A stretch of 64,000 bases of DNA from Callorhinus ursinus (GCF_003265705.1 NW_020312893.1:19375007-19439006), one strand, 5' to 3'. Shown: positions 44,269 through 55,612, numbered from the stretch's first letter. Numbers and translations: made by a program. Notes: generated from the letters alone by a model not told the origin.

Positions 44269-44904
44269 GTAATCCAGGTGAGAGTGGTGAAGTTGACAGA
44301 AGACAGTGACAAATGGCATTAAAGAAAGGACTAAATAAAGCAGTGATTCACAAACTTCCACTTTAACTCTCCCAATGGGGGAAATAAGTGAACTCATACT
44401 TCCAGGTACAACCCAAAGTATCCTACCAAAATCTAGAGTTTTGTATTTGAAGTCTGTATAAATTTTGCATTTTATCCCATATCATATGCATGTTTATTTT
44501 AATATCAATATATTTTCTATTGATTACAGAAGTCAATTTATACCTTTGACTCTCTAAAATTTTTCTAAGTCAGGGCAAAATATTGACTGACATATGAACA
44601 GAAAGTCATAACACTATTCCACCATGAAAACTGCAAACAATATAATGCCCAATGATAAACACTCTCTTAAGTAAAATATGTATCTAAATATTCATATATA
44701 ATACAGCCTTTAAGTGAACTATGTAGATGTTGGTGATTTGAAAAAAATTCCTATGGTAACATTGAGTACAGAAAGATACAAAATCATATATACAGTGTGA
44801 CCTGAGCTATAAAAATCATATGTAACAACAATAAAAGACCAGAAGGAAATGTAGATATCAGGTACTGTTTTGATAATATTTTTCATATTATTTTGTATTA
44901 TCGC
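44269..44904. other. Intergenic AT-rich sequence
   Basis: No gene or repeat recognised. Confidence 0.5.
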
Positions 44905-45123
44905 AAAATAATTTTTTGAAGATTTATTTATTTGAGAGAGAGAAAGAGAGAGTGTGTGAGTGGGGGAAGCATTTATTTGAGAGAGAGGGAGAGAGAGAAT
45001 CCTTAAGTAGACTCCCTGTTGAGCGTGGAGCCCGACTCGGGGCTCGATCCCAGAACCCTGGGATCATGACCTGAGCTGAAATCAAGAGTCCACCACTTAA
45101 CCAACTGAGCCACACAGGTGCCC
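44905..45123 (-). mobile_element. Can-SINE with internal duplication
   Basis: TATTTGAGAGAGAG occurs twice (44929 and 44973 areas). Confidence 0.9.
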
Positions 45124-45508
45124 ATCAAGATAATTTTTTTTAAGTAACATTGTTACCCTGTGAGATCTGCCAGGGAAAGTTGATAAATTTAAGGAAATTT
45201 GTTATTTCCCTTCTCTATGAAGTATTTCATAAATAATAAGGCCTACCTCAAGAAACATCCTGAAATGATGTTTATAAGTAACACATAGAATAATGCCTGC
45301 CCATCCTAGGCCACCAATAAATGCAATTCTTCTTCTATCTAGAGTCTAATATACTGTCAAGTGCATCATGACTGTTAGATTATTAGGGCTGGTGTGTGTG
45401 TGTGTACTTAGGGAGATCATTAATCATGATGGATTTTCCAGGAAGACAAATTGTGAACACAAATATATTGATATTGCAGATCCAAGAAGTCATAAACCAC
45501 GTTGCTAG

Positions 45509-45510
45509 TT

Positions 45511-45557
<47 letters not shown>

Positions 45558-45559
45558 TA
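45509..45559. repeat. (TTTA)n microsatellite downstream of GDF3
   Basis: About 12 units; reads as repeated AATAAA on the GDF3 strand. Confidence 0.97.
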
Positions 45560-45595
45560 GAAGATTTACTCTGAGAACACCGCTCCTATTTTTTT

Positions 45596-45796
45596 TTAAT
45601 TTTTTAAAAAGATTTTTTTCATTTATTTGACCGAGAGAGACACAGCGAGAGAGGGAACACAAGCAGGGGGAGTGGGAGAGGGAGAAGCAGGCTTCCCGCG
45701 GAGCAGGGAGCCCGATGCGGGGCTGGATCCCAGGACCCAGGGATCATGACCTGAGCCGAAGGCAGATGCTTAACAACTGAGCCACCCAGGTGCCCC
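45596..45796 (-). mobile_element. Can-SINE in the GDF3 3' UTR, sense orientation
   Basis: CACCGCTCCTATTTTT before and CACCCCTCCTATTTCT after; head end lies 21 bases from the GDF3 stop codon. Confidence 0.95.
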
Positions 45797-45817
45797 ACCC
45801 CTCCTATTTCTAACAGC

Positions 45818-46644
45818 CTACGCACATCCACATTCGTCAACCACCATGTCTTCATAATGTCGTAAAATGACATTGTCATCATTGTCCTGATAGAGCATGG
45901 AAATGGGAGACAGCTTGGTGGGGATACAGACAGCCTGGGGGATCTCTGGGTCAACTGTATGCATCAGTGCTTGCATGAAAGCATAATTGGAACTGTTGAG
46001 GGAGGTGGTCATCGAGAAAGGACAATCTCCATGGCAGTAGTTTGCCATGAACCCTTTGGGGGCAATAATCCACTTGTGCCAACCTAAGTCCTGGAAGTTG
46101 ATGAATAGCTGGTGATGATGGCAGAGGTTTCTGCAAGAAGCCTTAGGGGCCAGAATGGCTTCCCTCCTTCTTCGGGATGAAGGGTGGCATTGCTCAGGGT
46201 TGAGACTCACCACCAGCAGGGAAGCATGGAGGGACTGTCTCAGTCTGGCACAGGTGTCCTGAAGCTGAAAATTCACTCCCCAGTCTCTGGTCCCTTTGAC
46301 CAGTATCTCTAGCAACAAACCTAAGTTCTTCTGGGGGTTGTTATTCCAATCCTTAGCCACGTCCAGCAGGTTGAAATGCACAACACCTTGAGGCCATGGT
46401 ACTGACTGTAACACAAGTATTTTACCTGGTTTGGGGGTGGACTGGCTCCACACGTGAGGCTCCTGAACCAGGGACAGAGCCAACTCCAGTTCTGGTCCCT
46501 GCTTATAGTGAGTGTTGGGCCCCAAATCCAGGCTGAGCTGGGCCATTGTTAACTGCTCCTTATCGTGAATGGCGGACAGGTTAAAGTAGAGCCGCTTCTG
46601 TAGGCAGGAGGCTTGAGCAAGTTTCTCGGAGTAAAGAAAGAGAC
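45818..46644 (-). CDS. GDF3: GDF3 exon 2 (prodomain and mature ligand)
   Basis: 827 bases run from the acceptor CATCTAG to the TAG stop. The exon completes glycine 90, continues [16 protein letters not shown], and carries the rest of the prodomain, the RRRR site and the full TGF-beta domain ending [13 protein letters not shown]. Confidence 0.97.
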
Positions 46645-49600
46645 CTAGATGGGAACAGAGATGTGAGAGTCACCAAAACATATTTCACTTCAGATCCACC
46701 TATATGATATAAATGTCAAATGTTATATGACATTTACATATGCAAACTAAGGGCAGGAAATTATCATCTATACTCTAAACCCTACCACTGGGAGGATTTG
46801 TTTCTCTCACTCCTCATTCAAGGCCAGAGGTCCTTATCTTCACATCTGCTGGTTCCCAAGGGGTCCTGGATAGAATTTAGAAGGTCCATGAATTTGGATG
46901 GGAAAAAGAATTACATCTTTATTTTCACGGAACTCTAAATGAAATTTAGAATTTCTTTCAACTATGAATATGGGGCAACAAATCCCAATAATATTTTCAG
47001 GGCCTATGACACTGTTACCAATAAAAATCCTAGGTGTGTTCATAGATTAAGCTGTTACAAATATCTTAAAATAACAATTACACTCATGCTACTTTGAATT
47101 TATGGTAAATATAGTCCCATCCCTGGATCTTGTTATTTGTTGCATTAACAAATGCATCCGTGTATGTCACTGTACACACATTTGGTTTAAAATATTTTTA
47201 TAAATGTATTTAAATATTTAAATGATTTCCTTGTAAATCGTATTTTATTTTATTTTTCTTTTAAGATTTCATTTATTTGACACAGAAAGACACAGCGAGA
47301 GAGGGAATACAAGCAGGGGGAGCGGGAGAGGGAGAAGCAGGCTTCCCGTGGAGCAGGGAGCCCGAGGTGGGGCTCTATCCCAGGACCCTGGGATCATGAC
47401 CTGAGCCGAAGGCAGACACTTAACGACTGAGCCCCCTAAGTATTTTATTTTAGTCATGTAAACCATTACTCTGAGAAGGAGTCCATCACCTTCAACAGAA
47501 TGGCCAAACGGCACAAAAATGTTTAAGAACATCCTAGACAGTCAGGTGTTGCTCGCCAAAAATCTAACTACTTAGATTGACTTCAAAACAAACTCTTATC
47601 ATCTAGCCAAGACTGGCCCTCTGAAATCCCATATGTTTCATCCTTAGATGATTCCTTATCTAAAGCCCACAGCTGTCAATGTCAACAATTTCTGGTCCGG
47701 GGTCTCTGCAAACATCATCTCCCACTTCACTGAATATTGAAGTGCAGTGTGATCCTCCAGTTTCTCCACATGGACCCCTCTCTCTTATCTTTTGCCATTG
47801 TAGATGTACTCTCCTTATTTTCAAAGCTGACTTCTCTGCCCAGATTTTCAAACCTTACCTATTCCTTTACAAAAAGGCCCAGTAGAGCTTATTTTTACCT
47901 TTTTATCCCCCCAGCTTCCATTTCTCCCTCTCCGCAAGTAATTTCTTTGGCTTAATGCCACCATATTGTTAGGTAGGGTGTCTCCACCCTAGGTAGGGAT
48001 TTTTTTTTTAAAGATTTTATTTATTTATTTGAGAGAGAAAGAATGAGAGACAGAGCATGAGAGGGAGGAGGATCAGAGGAAGAAGCAGACTCCCTGCTGA
48101 GCAGGGAGCCCGATGCGGCACTCGATCCTGGGACTCCAGGATCATGACCTGAGCTGAAGGCAGTTGCTTAACCAACTAAGCCACCAAGGTGCACCAGGGA
48201 TTTTGGGTTTTTAGGGGAAGTGGGGGGCAGAGGGAGAGGGAGAGAGAGAATCTTAAGCAGGCTCCTCACCTAGCACGAGCCTGACGCAGACTCCATCTCA
48301 CCACCCTGAGATCATGATCTGAGCCGAAGAAATCAAGAATCAGATGCTCAACCGACTGAACCACCCAGGTGCCCCAACCCTAAGTAGGGATTTTCTAAGA
48401 CCATTCAGCTTATGAAGAAATTACAACAGAAACCCAAACATTCCAATGGTGCCTGGCTGGCTCATTCGGTAGAACACACGACTCTTGGGTTGTGAGTTCA
48501 AGCCCCACATTGGATCTGTGGAGATTAGTTTAAAAACAAAACAGAAAGAGCCGCACCCCCCAAAGACACCCTAACATTCTAACCATTCCCCCTTCATTCT
48601 CAAGTCTCATTTAAAAGACAATAAAATTAAGAAGCATTTGAAATTACCCAGCATATTCTTCAAGACTACCTTATCATCTTTCTCTTTCTTTTCATTGACC
48701 ATCTTTTGAAAAGGTAAGTCTATATTTGCTGTCTCTACCTCTTTATATTCTTCTGTTATTTTCCAACTCTTTACCCCTCACTATTCCACTGAAACATCTT
48801 TCTTAAAGGTTGGCTAACTGTCAAGTGCAGAGATGTCTTCATAGTACTTATCTTCTCCACTTCTCTGAAAAGTTGACCTCTCCTGTTCCAGGCTAGAATT
48901 CTAACCTATCCATCTCCCTTCCTCTTCCTAGCACGAAATCAGATTCCTTAAGCATAGAAGAAAATCCAAAAGCCAGAATGGAAAGGATGGACAGATTTGA
49001 GAGCATGAAGATAAAAGAACTTCTATATTCAAAAGACATCATTAACAAAATGTAAAACCACAAGGAACAACCAAGAAAACTTATTAATATTCATGAGTTT
49101 AAATTCATAATTAGAAAGAGCTTTTACAGATGATCAAGAGGGCTTACAAATCATTAAGGAAAGGAAGACTCCTCAGTAGAAAATGGCCAGTGTGTATAAA
49201 TAGGCAATTGTTTGAAGAAAAAAAAAAGAAATATTCATTATCCATTTAAAAATGCATTCCACCGTATTAAAGAAATAAAAATCAAAACAATGAGATCACG
49301 TTTTGCTACCAGAGTAACAAAAATTAAAAACTAAAGAGTATTGTTACTCAATGGTCTTCACAGAATGAAATACTGTAAGCAATGAGAATGAGCTACAGAT
49401 ACACACATCATGGATAAATCTCACAAATACAATGTTGAGTGAAAGAAGCCAGATAGAAAAAAAGGACACATTTCACATTTCCATTTATATGAAGTTCAGA
49501 AATAGGCAAAACTGATATGTAATGTTACAGGATAAAAATTATTCTTGCAGAGGAGTAGTGATTAACCAGAAGAGGGCATAAAGGATCCTCTGAGGGTTGT

Positions 49601-51040
49601 TGCTCTGTTCTGTTTAGGATCTGGATGCTGATTATTCTGTGAAAATTAACTGAGCTATTCTCTATGATTTGTGCACTTTTCTGTATGTATGTTATACTTT
49701 AATAAGTTTCTATAATATTTCTATAAAGATTGCTGTCAAATTGTGGGAGAGTGAGAATTCTTTTTCTCTTTTTTTAAAGATTTTATTTATTTACTTGCCA
49801 GAGAGAGAGAGAGAACACAAGCAGGGAAGCGGCAGGCAGAGGGAGAAGCAGGTTCCTCACTGAGCAAGGAGACCGATGTAGGAATCAATCCCAGGACCCT
49901 GGGATCATGACCTGAGCCGAAGGCAGACACTTAACTGACGGAGCCACCCAGGTGTCCCAGAATTCTTTTTTTTTTTTTTAAGATTTTATTTATTTATGTG
50001 ACAGAGAGAGACACAGCGAGAGAGGGAACACAAGCAGGGGGAGTAGGAGAGGGAGAAGCAGGCTTCCCACGGAGCAAGAAGCCTGATGAGGGCCTCGATC
50101 CCAGGACCCTGGGATCATGACCTGGGCCAAAGGCAGACGCTTACAACTGAGCCACCCAGGCGCCCCGGAAAACTAGAATTCTTATACATTCATGGTAGGG
50201 TATAAATTTTGGAAGACACTTGCTATATATAAAAAGTATGATTGTGTCTGTCAAATAAATAAATAAAATATTAAAAAAAGAAAAAAGAAAAAAGGTTATT
50301 CTGTTTAATTGTTTGTTTTTTTTTAAGATTTCATTTATTTGACAGAGAAAGACACAGCTAGAGAGGGATACAAGCAGGGGGAGTGGGAGAAGGAGAAGCA
50401 GGTTCCTGGCTGAGCAGGGAGCCCGATGCGGGGCTCGATTCCAGGACCCCGGGATCATGACCTGAGCCGAAGACAGACACTTAACGACTGAGCCACCAGG
50501 CGCCCTGAAAAAACGTATTTTGTATCCTGACTTTGCTCACGCGCTCCTGATCTCGAATAGCTTATGGGTTAATCTACTGTCCGAGTCTGACTTTCCTTAA
50601 TTGTTAAAAGCTGATAAGAATACCTGCCTTTGGAATCTCGGGATGTGGCCAGGATCATGAGATAAAATACGTAAAAGACCAGCACAAGGCCTTCTACAAA
50701 CCCCTCGGTAATTGTTACCTTCCCCTTCTTTTCTTTCTTCATGCCATCGAATTAGCACTCTACTTTCCTTACCTTGATCCAGGAGAAGTCTCAGTATGTT
50801 CCCACGGGTACCAAGATCCTTTATGTAGCATAAATCTTGGGAGTCCCCACTGGTTGCCGCTGCCTCTCGATCCCAGAAAATTTTCTTCAAAATAGAAGGC
50901 ACAGGTTGGAACTTCTGGGGTGAAGGCACTTTGTCTAAGCCCAGAAATTGGAGAAAGACATGTTCTTGAAATTGGAATGTCTGGCCCAAAGCCACAGTGA
51001 CCAGAAGGCGGAGAGCCAAGGCAGTCAGGGAAGGAATCAT
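45818..51040 (-). CDS. GDF3: GDF3, growth/differentiation factor 3 precursor (complete, 2 exons)
   Basis: Exons 50773-51040 and 45818-46644 join to 1,095 bases, giving 364 residues and TAG, the same length as human GDF3. A hydrophobic signal peptide (about residues 1-20, ending LGQ) precedes [16 protein letters not shown] and the prodomain. RRRR at residues 247-250 is the proprotein convertase site, leaving a 114-residue mature ligand. Mature cysteines include SC..LC, YCHGDC, a single VC where most BMPs have CC, and ECGC, so the cysteine that normally forms the interchain bond is absent, as known for GDF3. N-glycosylation sequons are visible at NLS and NSS. The family signals in early embryos through Nodal-type receptors with Cripto and can oppose BMPs. 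The 4,128-base intron is full of repeats. No break is seen. Confidence 0.97.
46645..47250 (-). other. GDF3 intron, right-hand unique part
   Basis: No repeat recognised before the SINE at 47253. Confidence 0.5.
47253..47436 (-). mobile_element. Can-SINE in GDF3 intron, head eroded
   Basis: Ends GAGCCCCCTAAG; GTATTTTATTTTA on both sides. Confidence 0.9.
47452..47995 (-). other. GDF3 intron, L2-like and unique sequence
   Basis: Pyrimidine-rich text similar to ancient L2-type repeats; no exon seen. Confidence 0.4.
48001..48196 (-). mobile_element. Can-SINE in GDF3 intron
   Basis: GACTCC/GATCCTGGGACTCC-type minus-strand copy; AGGGATTTT on both sides. Confidence 0.92.
48206..48376 (-). mobile_element. 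Can-SINE in GDF3 intron, older neighbour
   Basis: Flanked on the right by TAAGTAGGGATTTT, a further copy of the target. Confidence 0.88.
48447..48550 (+). mobile_element. Short-type Can-SINE in GDF3 intron
   Basis: TGGTGCCTGGCTGGCTCATT head. Confidence 0.85.
48551..48970 (-). other. GDF3 intron, L2-like sequence
   Basis: Text such as CCACTGAAACATCTTTCTTA resembles ancient L2-type elements. Confidence 0.35.
48980..49730 (+). mobile_element. Old L1 3' end in GDF3 intron (antisense to gene)
   Basis: ORF2 end (GAAATAAAAATCAAAACAAT), then GAAAGAAGCCAGATAGAAA and a 3' UTR ending TGTATGTTATACTTTAATA. Confidence 0.8.
49766..49958 (-). mobile_element. Can-SINE in GDF3 intron
   Basis: Left of two SINEs at the target AGAATTCTT. 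Confidence 0.94.
49971..50166 (-). mobile_element. Can-SINE in GDF3 intron, same target
   Basis: Right-hand copy; AGAATTCTT at 49959 and again at 50175. Confidence 0.94.
50236..50294 (+). mobile_element. Can-SINE tail-only fragment
   Basis: Only GTCTGTCAAATAAATAAATA, AAATATT and an AAAAG-rich tail are present. Confidence 0.75.
50316..50506 (-). mobile_element. Can-SINE in GDF3 intron
   Basis: Minus-strand copy ending GAGCCACCAGGCGCCC. Confidence 0.94.
50773..51040 (-). CDS. GDF3: GDF3 exon 1 (signal peptide and N-terminal prodomain)
   Basis: 268 coding bases from ATG encode the signal peptide, then [19 protein letters not shown] and the DREAAATSG and DLCYIKDLG segments. The donor is CAAG|GTAAGG in phase 1. 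This ATG starts the only signal peptide in frame. Confidence 0.95.
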
Positions 51041-51190
51041 GGCCTCTGAGCGGAGACAAAGCGGGCCAGTCGGGCTGGAGAGACGTCGGTGGCCTGACTG
51101 CCTGGCAATTCAGACGCCGCCAATTTATCTGATGGAAGATAATCAAGTGTGAATTGCTCTCTTCCCAGCTCCTCAAAGGCAATTGGATGT
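51041..51190 (-). promoter_or_regulatory. Likely GDF3 5' UTR and core promoter
   Basis: On the minus strand the 150 bases before the GDF3 ATG hold a TATA-like GATAAATT about 80 bases upstream, followed by GGCGGCG. This would allow a 5' UTR of roughly 50 bases. Location is inferred from position only. Confidence 0.3.
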
Positions 51191-51320
51191 CAGAGGACAG
51201 AGAATTTTTTTCTCTTCTTTTGCTCTGCTCTTCCCCTCAAAAAGTTCACAAAGCAAAGATTACCAACGCATAGACTTAACTACAAAAATCTGAGGTTTGT
51301 CTGCAGTAGACAGACTGGAA

Positions 51321-51430
51321 AGGAGACATGCATTTATTCATGTAACAAACATTTATTAAGCATCTATTACGTGCAAGGCTCTGATAGAGGTGCTAGAATA
51401 GTAATGAAAATTGCAGAGTCTTGTCACTGA
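51321..51430 (-). mobile_element. L2/MIR-like ancient repeat
   Basis: CAAACATTTATTAAGCATCT and GCAAGGCTCTGATAGAGGTG. Confidence 0.55.
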
Positions 51431-51593
51431 CAGTCTATTTAGACAAATACATAGGCAGATTTCTGTTAGCCTGTATCCACAGTGCTGTGGGAAGCCAAAC
51501 CAGGAAGAGAAAACTCCACCCGAGGAATTCAATCTACACTCTGTTTTCAGGTCTAAGAGGGACTGAATTTTATTCACCTAACTTTGCCCTTCC

Positions 51594-51708
51594 TTTTCAT
51601 TTAAAGTTGTATTTATTTAAGTAATCTCTACATCCAACCTGGGGCTTGAACTCACGACCCCAAGACCAAGAGTCCCATGTTCCTCGGACTAAGCCAGCGA
51701 GGTGCCCC
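51594..51708 (-). mobile_element. Short-type Can-SINE
   Basis: Perfect 15-base duplication TAACTTTGCCCTTCC (51579-51593, 51709-51723). Confidence 0.95.
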
Positions 51709-51744
51709 TAACTTTGCCCTTCCTGATTAAAAGTCAAAAATCAG

Positions 51745-51960
51745 ACTGACTGGGTTACTTCTGATTCTACTACTTTTTAGTTATATAAAACTGGGCATGT
51801 CACTTAACATGTGGTGGCATGTTCTGAAGTTTTTGTTTTCTCAACTGAAAAGAAAAACTGACCTTTTAATTTGCTATAGGAATCTGATAAGATGATGTAT
51901 TTAAAGTGCTCTGCATGCCTGCCAAATGGCAAGCACAAAGTGTTCGCAGAGGAGAAAGCT
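51745..51960 (+). mobile_element. MIR
   Basis: GGGCATGTCACTTAACATG core and AAGTGCTCTGCATGCCTGCC. Confidence 0.7.
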
Positions 51961-52320
51961 TCAAAGTTGAAGTAAGTAGACGTTTTTCAGTAAGACAATC
52001 GCGCGTTCAAGGCTGAAGGAACTGATGTGGAAAGGCATGGAGGTTGTTCAGAAGTTTATGGCAGCATATGTCAATTTCTGGTTTTGCATTTTGTTGTTTT
52101 ACCAAACTCCTAGAAGATTTCCAAATGCTATAGAAGAATTAGCTGGTTTCTTGCCAAACTAATTTTCATGCTTTTTGAAAACAGGGACTTTTTCATTTTA
52201 CATTCTTTTATACCACCTATTCTAAGACCTTGTTTCCCCCAAAGGGAAAACAAAATATTGTATCTAATACATAATAGTTTCCCATCATCTATAGCATAAA
52301 GTCAAGACTCCTTAGCTTGG
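51961..52320. other. Intergenic sequence without recognised features
   Basis: No gene seen. Confidence 0.5.
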
Positions 52321-52324
52321 CATT

Positions 52325-52521
52325 TCTTTTTTTTTTTTTAATTTTTAAAAGATTTTATTTATTTATTTGAGAGAGAATGATGGGGGCAGGGGAGGGCAGA
52401 AGGAGAAGCAGACTCCCTGCGGAGCAGGGAGCCTAACGCAGGGCTCAATTGATCCCAGGACTTCTGGGATCATGACCTGAGCTGAAGGCAACCACTTAAC
52501 CGACTGAGCCACCCAGACACC
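52325..52521 (-). mobile_element. Can-SINE
   Basis: CCTTAGCTTGGCA duplicated on both sides. Confidence 0.95.
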
Positions 52522-52559
52522 CCCTTAGCTTGGCACGGAAAGATTGTATTGATCTGGCA

Positions 52560-53090
52560 GTCATATTGTTGCAGGATTGCAGGGTTCTTGTCCCATGGAG
52601 TCGAAGAATGAATCGAATGAATCTTGCAGACACAAAAGGGTAAAGTGAAGTGAACGTTTATTAAGTGAAGGTGAGAACAGAAAGGAAAGAAAAAGCTCTC
52701 TAGAGGGAGACGGGTCCCAGATGGGTGCCACTGAGGGCTGTTAGTGGCACTCTTATTGAAAACTTGACCGGGAAGCTTGTGGCCTTGAGATTCTTGTGCC
52801 GTCTTGGTTTGTTTCCTCATTTCTTATTCCACTCTGTCTCAGCATCTCCACCTGCCGGAATAGTTCCGGAACATGGTCAGGGGAGGCAGGGGGCCTCCTA
52901 TCTCTCCTGCCTATTCCTTAACCCCTTCCCTATTCATGGGACGGGACCTGTGGGCAGAAAGAGCTACACTGGATTGTGAGGAGTGACTGATTGCATACTT
53001 TTTAATTAGTGGGGGTGAGGGATAGCGCAAGTCTCCAAGGAATCTGGAAGCAAGGCTTTCAGGAACTTGAGGGGCCAGCTGGTGCCAAGA
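52560..53090 (-). mobile_element. ERV LTR-like element
   Basis: On the minus strand, CACTTAATAAACGTTCACTT supplies a polyadenylation motif followed by GGGACAAGAACCCTGCAATC; the upstream part is GC-richer than its flanks. Confidence 0.55.
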
Positions 53091-53099
53091 TAAGGTTAC

Positions 53100-53306
53100 T
53101 TTTTTTCCTTTTTTTAAAGATTTTATTTATTTATTTGACAGAGAGAGACACAGCGAGAGAGGGAACACAAGCAGGGGGTGTGGGAGAGGGAGAAGCAGGC
53201 TTCCCACGGAACAGGGAGCCCGATGCGAGGCTCAATCCCCAGGACCCCGGGATCATGACCTGAGCCGAAGGCAGATGCTCAACGACTGAGCCACCCAGGC
53301 GCCCCT
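53100..53306 (-). mobile_element. Can-SINE
   Basis: Complete minus-strand young-type copy. Confidence 0.94.
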
Positions 53307-53612
53307 CACTGTGTCTTTTGTCCCTGTCCCTCCCAGACGATATACTTCTGCAGAATGGGAGTCATGTGTTTTCATCTAAGTCTCTCCACTGTGTATTTTC
53401 CTCTAAGTATCTCCACGGCCCAAGGAAGTGTCTGGCAGGTAGTAAACATTCAGTAGATGTCTGTGCAACAAATAAATGTACGAAATGAATTGGTGCTATT
53501 TCCAGAGGTCTCATTCTTCTAGATGGCCAAGTTTCCCCCATTCCCATTTCTCCTATGTCCTCCTGCTTGCATCCTAAAAAGCTAAATGTTAACACCTTTA
53601 TATTCATCTATA

Positions 53613-53838
53613 GGGGCACCTGGGTGGCTCAGTCAGTTAAGCGTCTGCCTTTGGCTCACTCAGGTCATGATCCCGGGGTCCTGGGATTGACCAGAGCCTG
53701 CGTCGGGCTCCTTGCTCAGCGGGGAGCCTACTTCTCCCTCTCCCTGTCCCTCTGCCTGCCATTCCCCCTGGTTGTTCTTTCTCTCCCTCTCTCTCTTTCT
53801 GTGTCAAATAAATAAATAAAATCTTTTAAAAGAAAGCT
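53613..53838 (+). mobile_element. Can-SINE
   Basis: Contains a CACTCAGG insertion in the body (GGCTCACTCAGGTCATG). Confidence 0.93.
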
Positions 53839-53928
53839 TTAATTCATCTACAATCTTCACCTGTTTTCAACAATAAGTGTGGGTTGCGTTTCATTTTTCC
53901 TTATTCAACTTTTCTGACTTCAGAATTA

Positions 53929-54131
53929 GGGGCACCTGGGTGGCTCAGTCGGTTAAGCATCTGCCTTTGGCTCAGGTCATGATCTCCAGGTCCTGGGATT
54001 GAGCCCCACATCTGGCTCCTTGCTCAGCGGGAAGCCTGCTTCTCCCACTCCCTCTGCCCCTCCCCAAAGCTCATGCTCTCTCTCTCTCAAATAAATAAAT
54101 AAATAAATAAATAAAATCTTAAAAAAAAAAG
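53929..54131 (+). mobile_element. Can-SINE
   Basis: CAGAAT(TA/CA)GG on both sides, tail (AAAT)n. Confidence 0.94.
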
Positions 54132-54310
54132 TCAGAATCAGGCAAACTGGTTTAAATTCAGGTTCCACCACTTACGAGTTGTGTGATCATGACCAAGTCA
54201 CTCAACTGTAAAGTAAGAATAAAACAGTCTTTGCTACGGTGCTGAGGAAATCTGATGGGATGATGTGTACGCAATGCTCAGGACAATGTCTGCCATTGAA
54301 GCATTTGATA
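54132..54310 (+). mobile_element. MIR
   Basis: CACCACTTACGAGTTGTGTG to CTCAGGACAATGTCTGCCAT. Confidence 0.85.
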
Positions 54311-54319
54311 AAGTCCATT

Positions 54320-54935
54320 ACTATATCGGGACCCACAAAATGGAGGCCACCCAAGTAGCCTGGTGCCCATGTCACAAAACTAAACCTAACTTAGCCTGCA
54401 TTTATGGAAACACCTATTAGGAAAATTTAATATACGTCAATCACAGTCCTCCAACTCAGCTTTAGCTAGCTCACCTTTCCCTGGAAAATAGGGCTTGCTA
54501 GCCTTCTAAGGAAACCCCCAACCTAGCCAATCATGCCCTGTTCTCATGTTGCCTCTTCTAAAGCTCTATAAGACTTGCATCAAATAAATCCCTTGGGAAC
54601 AGTGTCCCTTTGCTGTGAAGCACTGTACTCTCCCAATCCATGGTTGTTTTCTCTTAAATAAAGGACATTTAAAAAAAAAAAAAAGACATCGGGGCACCTG
54701 GGTGGCTCAGTCGTTAAGCATCTGCCTTCGGCTCAGGTCATGATCCCAGAGTCCTGGGATCGAGCCCTGCATCGGGTTCCCTACTCAACGGGGAGCCTGC
54801 TTCTCCCTCTCCCACTCCCCCTGCTTGTGTTCCCTCTCTCGCTGTGTTTCTCTCTGTCAAGTAAATAAATAAAATCTTAAAAAAAAAAGACATCAAACTT
54901 GTTACTAAATTGTTTTAGTTTTGTCATTTGACATA
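54320..54935 (+). mobile_element. ERV LTR, solo, interrupted by a SINE
   Basis: GGGACCCACAAAATGGAGGC, CTCAGCTTTAGCTAGCTCAC, TATAAGACTTG, two AATAAA motifs and, beyond a SINE, TTGTTACTAAATTGTTTTAG. Same family as 18905-19325 in the opposite orientation. Confidence 0.72.
54690..54882 (+). mobile_element. Can-SINE inside the LTR
   Basis: AAAAAAAAGACATC repeated on both sides. Confidence 0.95.
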
Positions 54936-55340
54936 CTTGATAAAAGTTAGCTGGTATTAATTATTGTTATTTTTGTTTATTAAAAGGGAGTTTAATCAAG
55001 GGAAAGAAAATAATTGAGAGTGTTTAATAGAGCAATATATATATATAGCAAGAAAAAGCACCACATCAAGCAAGAGTCAGAAGATCTAATGTAATCACAG
55101 TTCCTCCAATGACCATGTAATCCTGGTTGTTTCACTCAGTGTCAGTGTTTTATGATACCTACCCAAGCATGGAAATTTTTTAAATAGAAAGATTTAAATG
55201 GTCTGCAATGTCATAAATTGTTAACCTATCTGGGCCTCACTTTCTTTACCAATAAAATCACAAGATTGAATTGGATTGTCTTTAAGGATTTTTACAAAAA
55301 TATGTGATTCTGGATTTTCAGCCCAAATCAGAAATTCAAA
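54936..55340. other. Intergenic sequence without recognised features
   Basis: Short (TA)n at about 55037; no gene. Confidence 0.5.
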
Positions 55341-55344
55341 AGTG

Positions 55345-55525
55345 AGGCAATATGGGTAAATAGCATAGAATTGGTTCTATAGTCAAGGACTTAGATTAAA
55401 ACCCCAGCTCTATCATTCACTGTCTGGGGAGTCCTGGACAAATTGTTTCTCTGGCTTTCGGTTTTCTAATCAATACAACAAAAAAGATATCGGTCCAACA
55501 GAATTATTGTGATCATAAGTATAAA
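55345..55525 (+). mobile_element. MIR
   Basis: GATTAAAACCCCAGCTCTAT and TCCTGGACAAATTGTTTCTC. Confidence 0.8.
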
Positions 55526-55612
55526 AGATATTTAACCTCAGTAGGGAAAAAAAAAGCAGATTAAAGCAACGAAATGTCTATCAATTAGCAAGATGAGAAA
55601 GACAACAGCAGA

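Larger units (their letters stand above)
45505..45817 (-). promoter_or_regulatory. GDF3 3' UTR, built largely of a SINE and an (ATAA) repeat
   Basis: Only 21 bases separate the GDF3 stop from a Can-SINE (45596-45796). Beyond the SINE, unique sequence and a TTTA/TAAA microsatellite (45509-45559) supply several overlapping AATAAA motifs on the minus strand. These are the first polyadenylation-like signals after the SINE. Use of them is inferred. Confidence 0.4.
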
